From CADEDV01 sp964437415 (lineage in GTDB: Bacteria > Bacteroidota > Bacteroidia > Chitinophagales > Chitinophagaceae), in the NCBI GenBank assembly GCA_964437415.1, contig CAYTGN010000008.1, positions 1-64,000 on the forward strand: 64,000 bases of DNA. Direction: 5' to 3'. Shown here piece by piece: positions 59,930-64,000 of this stretch (position 1 is the first letter of the stretch; the number at the start of each line of letters is the position of its first letter). The notes beneath the pieces are model-generated. The model saw nothing but the letters and a program-made list of their open reading frames with translations. It was not told the origin of the DNA and ran no database searches. The translations under genes were made by a program, and so were the position numbers.

Positions 59930-61471
59930 ATGAAATATTCCAAAACCTTTTTGACTGCTGCCCTGCTTGGAACCATTGTGACCATTTTAAGCTTTTCAGT
60001 TAAAAAACAGGCTACTTACAGCATTCCCAAACTATGGGATATTAAAAAGCTAAAGTCTGCACACCTGCCTCTTGTTGACAGGACAATTGATGTAGAACCC
60101 ATCAGCGAAGACCTTTATTATAAAATACCTGAACGCATCGCCTACAAAACCTACACGATGTATATGCCGGGCCAGGAGCCCAAAGGATATTATGAATGGT
60201 TGCTGAAACAGGAGCCGGAGATCGTGTTTGATGCCTCAAAACTTCACACAGAAGAGGATTGGGTCAGGGCTGGCGAGATCATATATGAAATGCCGCAAAA
60301 TTTTGATCGCTTTATTGACAGTGCAGTCAATTTGGAGGAACTGCAGGGGATGGCAGCATTTTTGAATTCGATGCATGTGCCAGTAGCAAAGGATGGCAGC
60401 ATACCTTTCTTCAAATTAGTTGTACGCAAAAAAGGAACCATTGAAGCCGGTACATTTTCATGCGGCAATTGCCACAATAAAGTGATGCCAGATGGCTCTG
60501 TGCTAAAAGGCGGGCAGGGCAATTATCCCTTTGATGATATTTTTGGCAGCGGCCTGAAAGGTCGGATTGAAGAAACAAAGATGCCCGACAGTGCTGGCAA
60601 TGCCATGATCACCGGGGCCTTTACCGGGCTGTTTGGCGCTCCCTGGATAAAACATAACAGCCAGGAGTTTATTAATAAGCCCGACTGGAAAAAAGCAACG
60701 GATGTTTTATTAAAAACTATTCCCGGGGTGATGCACCGTCACAGCAGCGCTTTTGGCTCACCCACCACTATTCCCGACCTGTTCAATTTGCAGGAAAGAA
60801 AATACCTCGACCGAACGGGTCTAATACAGCAAAGAGATATTGGTGATGTAATGCGCTATGCTGTATTGAACCAGGAAATGGATTTTACCAATTCTTACGG
60901 CGGCTTCAAACCGGACCCATCACCTGACAGTATTATTCTAAGGCGTTATACCCGGTTCTCCGATGCACAGGCCTTTGCCCTGGCAAAATATCTGTATTCA
61001 TTAAAATCCTTACCCAATCCAGATAAAGCATCCCCGGAACTAATTGCCAAAGGCCGCAAAATATTTGAACAGGAAACCTGTATTGATTGTCACACCCCGC
61101 CATTCTATTCAAGCAATAAATTAACACCGGCTGCAGATTTCACGCCGCCAAAAGAAGATTTTGCGAAATATGACATTCTTGATTTCAGTGTGAAAACCGA
61201 TCCGGGTTTAGCCCTCTATAGCCGCCGTGGCACCGGCTATTATAAAGTGCCTTCTTTGATTGGCGTGTGGAACCGGTCTGCCTTAATGCACAGTGGCTAT
61301 GTGACCAGCCTCGAAGAAATGTTTAACCCGGCAAGACTAAAAGACGATTTTATGCCTTCAGGGTTCAACCCTAATGTGGACAAGCCTTTTGCTGTTAAGG
61401 GACACAGCTTTGGGTTATACCTGAATGAAGAAGATAAAAAAGCTCTTTTCGCTTTTCTGCGATCGTTATAA
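59930..61471 (+). CDS. Di-heme cytochrome c, CCP/MauG-like C-terminal domain
   Basis: The 513-residue protein has a signal or anchor (residues 6-22) and two c-type heme sites, CGNCH (178-182) and CIDCH (384-388). The C-terminal KVPSLIGVWNRSALMHSG-YVTSLEEMF has the PSL...MHxG...SLEE pattern of di-heme cytochrome c peroxidase/MauG proteins. The N-terminal 170 residues are an extension I do not recognise. It is probably periplasmic and redox-active. The His-rich membrane gene starts 16 bases downstream. Confidence 0.82.
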   Translation: MKYSKTFLTAALLGTIVTILSFSVKKQATYSIPKLWDIKKLKSAHLPLVDRTIDVEPISEDLYYKIPERIAYKTYTMYMPGQEPKGYYEWLLKQEPEIVFDASKLHTEEDWVRAGEIIYEMPQNFDRFIDSAVNLEELQGMAAFLNSMHVPVAKDGSIPFFKLVVRKKGTIEAGTFSCGNCHNKVMPDGSVLKGGQGNYPFDDIFGSGLKGRIEETKMPDSAGNAMITGAFTGLFGAPWIKHNSQEFINKPDWKKATDVLLKTIPGVMHRHSSAFGSPTTIPDLFNLQERKYLDRTGLIQQRDIGDVMRYAVLNQEMDFTNSYGGFKPDPSPDSIILRRYTRFSDAQAFALAKYLYSLKSLPNPDKASPELIAKGRKIFEQETCIDCHTPPFYSSNKLTPAADFTPPKEDFAKYDILDFSVKTDPGLALYSRRGTGYYKVPSLIGVWNRSALMHSGYVTSLEEMFNPARLKDDFMPSGFNPNVDKPFAVKGHSFGLYLNEEDKKALFAFLRSL

Positions 61472-61487
61472 CTAAATTTTTTTGGCT

Positions 61488-62246
61488 ATGGAAGTACATC
61501 ACCACTCTCATCCTTCGACAAGCTCAGGACACCGAAAAAAATGGACACATTATTTCTGGGAATTTCTCATGTTGTTCCTTGCAGTGTTCTGCGGATTTCT
61601 GGCCGAGTATCAACTGGAACATAAGATTGAAAACCAGCGAGAATATAAGCTGATGAAGTCTTTCATGAGGGATTTGGCTGCTGATACTCTCCGTTTAGGT
61701 AATATTATTTCCGGCCGTCTTGAAAAAATGTGGATGATGGATTCTTTATCCTCCATACTGAATGCCGGCCCACCTTATGATTCGACAGGTATAATTTATA
61801 ATTATGCTGTTTTTATTAACCGGACATTTCAATACCGGTTTGTTCCAACAGAAGGTACTTTACTTCAATTGAAAAATGCCGGAGGATTGCGGCTTATCAG
61901 GAAACTATATGTCGCAGACAGTATCGTACGTTATGATGCTGCCATAAGAACTTTGCAACGCCAACAGGACCTGGAGGAATCTGTGATGGCCGATTACAGG
62001 GGGATTGCTCACCGCTTTTTTGACGGTCGCATATTTAACAAGATGATGAATGCTGAAAATATACCATCACCGATCCCCGGCCATCCGCCGTTAACTCCAT
62101 TTACCCGTCCAGACTTAAATGAATTTAATTACAAATTGTTTCTGGTACAGGCTCAGAATAGGGTTAACAGAAGAGAATCTCTCCGGCTGCTTGTTCAATC
62201 CCGAAACCTGATTAATCTGCTTCAAAAAGAATATCATTTTCAATAA
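61488..62246 (+). CDS. Membrane protein with His-rich N-terminus (first paralogue, carries extra 5 residues)
   Basis: The 252-residue protein starts MEVHHHSH, then has one clear hydrophobic segment (WEFLMLFLAVFCGFLAEYQLEH, residues about 24-42) and a helical, charged remainder. It is about the same length as its neighbour at 62253 and shares MEVHHHSH, KWTHYFWEFLMLFLAVFCGFLAEY and LFQLKNSGG/LLQLKNAGGLRLIR. Compared with that paralogue it has five extra residues (STSSG region). The start is ATG 61488. Family unnamed to me; the histidines could bind metal. Confidence 0.7.
   Translation: MEVHHHSHPSTSSGHRKKWTHYFWEFLMLFLAVFCGFLAEYQLEHKIENQREYKLMKSFMRDLAADTLRLGNIISGRLEKMWMMDSLSSILNAGPPYDSTGIIYNYAVFINRTFQYRFVPTEGTLLQLKNAGGLRLIRKLYVADSIVRYDAAIRTLQRQQDLEESVMADYRGIAHRFFDGRIFNKMMNAENIPSPIPGHPPLTPFTRPDLNEFNYKLFLVQAQNRVNRRESLRLLVQSRNLINLLQKEYHFQ
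61512..61530. repeat. Possible dispersed repeat inside the His-rich gene
   Basis: ccttcgacaagctcaggac lies in frame in the first paralogue and is absent at the same place from the second. I recall this type of sequence as a frequent dispersed repeat in environmental bacterial genomes; that recollection needs checking. Confidence 0.4.
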
Positions 62247-62252
62247 TTTGGT

Positions 62253-62990
62253 ATGGAAGTACATCACCACTCACATTCACTCCGCCGTAAATGGACCCAC
62301 TATTTCTGGGAGTTTCTTATGTTGTTCCTCGCAGTGTTCTGCGGCTTCCTGGCTGAGTATAAGTTAGAACACACAATAGAACATCAACGGGAAAAGAAGT
62401 TTATTTTATCAATGATAGAGGATGCCGCAACTGATACAGCTAATATTCATGTCGTCATCGCACAGAATGCAGAGAGGATAAAAAATGCTGAAAGCCTGGC
62501 TATAGCAACACTAAATTACAAAGGAACAAAAGCTGAAAACGCCGGTATTTATTCGGCAGCCAGAAAAACAGTTTATTATCCTGAGTTGGTTTATCCTACC
62601 GATCGTACTTTGTTTCAGCTAAAAAATTCAGGCGGCATGCGTCTTATCCGAAACAGAAAATCCGCTGAAAGCATTATTACTTATGATAAAAGCGGAAAAA
62701 ATGTTATGAACCAGCAAGCCTATTACGAGCATTATCTCACCGCACTTACAGAAGCTTCAAACCGGTTATTAGACTTTTCAGTGCTGTTAAACTATAAACA
62801 ACCCTCAGTAATATACAATGAGAATACCGCCAGGCTGGTTAACCCAACAGCTGAAAAATTACTGGAAATGGGCAATATGTCAATGATGTTCCAGGGGGTT
62901 ATGATGCAATATATAGTCCGTTTGAAAGAAATGGAAAAGCAGGCGATAGCGTTAATTAGTACACTTAAAAAAGAATATCGTATAAAATAG
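62253..62990 (+). CDS. Membrane protein with His-rich N-terminus (second paralogue)
   Basis: The 245-residue protein has MEVHHHSHSLRRKWTHYFWEF, a hydrophobic segment (about 19-37) and a helical remainder with RTLFQLKNSGGMRLIRN. It starts 6 bases after its paralogue, so the two are co-transcribed. The shared QLKNxGGxRLIR and the position of the helix suggest an intact, conserved fold facing the periplasm or cytoplasm after one membrane crossing. Function unknown. Confidence 0.7.
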   Translation: MEVHHHSHSLRRKWTHYFWEFLMLFLAVFCGFLAEYKLEHTIEHQREKKFILSMIEDAATDTANIHVVIAQNAERIKNAESLAIATLNYKGTKAENAGIYSAARKTVYYPELVYPTDRTLFQLKNSGGMRLIRNRKSAESIITYDKSGKNVMNQQAYYEHYLTALTEASNRLLDFSVLLNYKQPSVIYNENTARLVNPTAEKLLEMGNMSMMFQGVMMQYIVRLKEMEKQAIALISTLKKEYRIK

Positions 62991-62995
62991 ATTTT

Positions 62996-64000
62996 ATGGA
63001 AGCAGATACAAACACAGCTACAGAAAGAAAAAAAAGCCTGCCAGCCAGTCACGCAGGGACACTCTGTTTCTGGCTCTTTTTTTCGCTTTGCATTTGCTTA
63101 AATGCAAAAGCCCAATCATCTATTGAGTACGACATTGTTCTCTCCGGTGGCCGGGTGATAGACCCGGAAACAAAACTCGATGCCATCAAAAATGTAGGCA
63201 TTCTCAACAATCGCATTGCACAGATCAGCAATGAACCATTAAAAGGAAAACAAATCATTAATGTAAGCGGATTAGTTGTAGCTCACGGCTTTATTGATCT
63301 GCATATACACGGCCGCAGCAATGTGGAACAGGAATACCAATTACATGATGGGGTAACAACGGCTTTAGAACTGGAATGGGGCATTGAGCATTTGGGCGAA
63401 TGGTATGCATCCAGGAAAGGTAAGGCATTAATTAATTACGGCGCCAGTGTAAACTGGCCTTTTGAACGATTTAAAACAATAGGTAAGTATCAACCCGCTG
63501 TAGATAGTTTATTGCAGCTTACCGTAAAGGGAGAGGCAAATATTGGAGCAATGACCAACACTATCTTAAGAGCTGCCAAAGAAACGGTTACTCCTGATGC
63601 AATGAATCAAACATTAGCAAACATTAAAGTCTCTTTGAGTGAAGGTGGTATTGGCATTGGTGCACCCATCGGCTATTTGCCCAAAACAAATCCCAATGAA
63701 ATGTTCCAGGTTTATAAACTGGCGGGTGAATTGCAGGCTCTTGTGTTTTCGCATGTAAGAAACCCCGATATTATTTCTATACAGGAAGCGATAACCAATG
63801 CTATACTTAACCATGCTCCGCTGCATATTGTTCATATTAATAGTATGTCGCTGGGCAATATTCAGCTGTCCTTAGATATGGTAACTTCGGCAAAGAACAA
63901 AGGGTTTGATATAACAACCGAACTGTATCCTTATACCGCAGCATCCACAGGGCTGCAAAGTGCTATGTTTTCGGATGGCTGGCAGGAACGGTTAGGTATT
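62996..64000 (+). CDS. N-acyl-D-amino-acid deacylase-like amidohydrolase, cut by window end
   Basis: An open frame of 335 codons from ATG 62996 runs to the window end without a stop. After a signal-like segment (about residues 20-40, ending LNAKA-Q) comes YDIVLSGGRVIDPETKLDAI, the start of the D-aminoacylase/dihydroorotase-type amidohydrolases. The metal HxH is in FIDLHIHGRSN, followed by HDGVTTALELEWG and APLHIVHINSMSLGNI with a further histidine, and ELYPYTAAST. It probably hydrolyses N-acyl-D-amino acids or related amides in the periplasm. It starts 5 bases after the His-rich paralogue. Confidence 0.85.
   Translation, partial: MEADTNTATERKKSLPASHAGTLCFWLFFSLCICLNAKAQSSIEYDIVLSGGRVIDPETKLDAIKNVGILNNRIAQISNEPLKGKQIINVSGLVVAHGFIDLHIHGRSNVEQEYQLHDGVTTALELEWGIEHLGEWYASRKGKALINYGASVNWPFERFKTIGKYQPAVDSLLQLTVKGEANIGAMTNTILRAAKETVTPDAMNQTLANIKVSLSEGGIGIGAPIGYLPKTNPNEMFQVYKLAGELQALVFSHVRNPDIISIQEAITNAILNHAPLHIVHINSMSLGNIQLSLDMVTSAKNKGFDITTELYPYTAASTGLQSAMFSDGWQERLGI

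Noticed and set aside
1..64000. CRISPR arrays, tRNA or rRNA genes, integrase or transposase genes
   Set aside because: None could be recognised; intergenic regions are short and no spaced repeat series or cloverleaf-like sequence was seen. A dedicated tRNA and RNA-family scan would be needed to be certain.

Overview
The window looks like a draft-quality chromosomal contig from a Bacteroidota bacterium, most likely family Chitinophagaceae. The evidence is a complete alternative complex III plus A-type cytochrome oxidase operon in the Bacteroidota order, many families typical of this phylum (TonB receptor with a carboxypeptidase-like domain, GIN-domain/DUF2807, DUF3078, DUF4197, DUF5522, DUF6134, DUF6787), and several promoter-like sites of the Bacteroidota type (TAnnTTTG -7 box). 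A run of ten Ns at 48765-48774 is an assembly gap inside actC. No rRNA, tRNA, CRISPR array, integrase or transposase gene was seen.

Layout. 1-1140 is an AT-rich edge with two unrecognised genes. 1366-4806 holds a GIN-domain protein, a flavin reductase-like protein, an OmpA-like lipoprotein and a DUF4197 protein. 4887-14796 is the most accessory-looking block: two tandem paralogous XRE-type regulators divergent from a co-directional run of eight genes (small protein, TonB receptor, small membrane protein, DUF6134, degenerate CAAX-protease-like protein, extended SDR, classical SDR, membrane protein). 14914-27336 is mainly housekeeping (lysS, HSDL2-like SDR, double-parvulin PPIase, TlpA-like thioredoxin protein, rlmD, two rhomboids, an EEP-family protein, cysS). 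27465-30293 holds a fasciclin lipoprotein followed by a LytS-type kinase and LytTR regulator, with candidate regulatory repeats upstream of the fasciclin gene. 30375-37711 carries an amidohydrolase, lipoproteins, two DUF3078 paralogues, trmB, DUF5522 and an alkyltransferase-like protein.

37814-54768, all on the minus strand, is a respiratory operon of about 17 kb: actA-actB-(two AT-rich unrecognised genes)-actC-actD-actE-actF-ctaC-ctaD-ctaB-two subunit III genes-subunit IV-SCO-DUF420. It should carry electrons from menaquinol through alternative complex III to cytochrome oxidase, with heme O synthesis and copper delivery encoded in the same unit. A candidate promoter precedes actA, and terminator-like hairpins follow the subunit IV gene and the DUF420 gene.

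55080-64000 returns to mixed genes: DUF6787, a TPR protein, purN, a carboxypeptidase-like-domain protein, a possible Tudor-like protein, a DUF418 membrane protein, and a final co-directional run of a di-heme CCP/MauG-like cytochrome, two paralogous His-rich-N-terminus membrane proteins and a D-aminoacylase-like amidohydrolase cut by the window end.

The points most worth a second look are the two AT-rich genes inside the act operon, the TonB/SDR cluster with its twin regulators, the repeats and start-codon hairpin before the fasciclin gene, several short palindromic repeats in intergenic DNA, and a 15-bp in-frame difference carrying a possible dispersed repeat in one of the His-rich paralogues.
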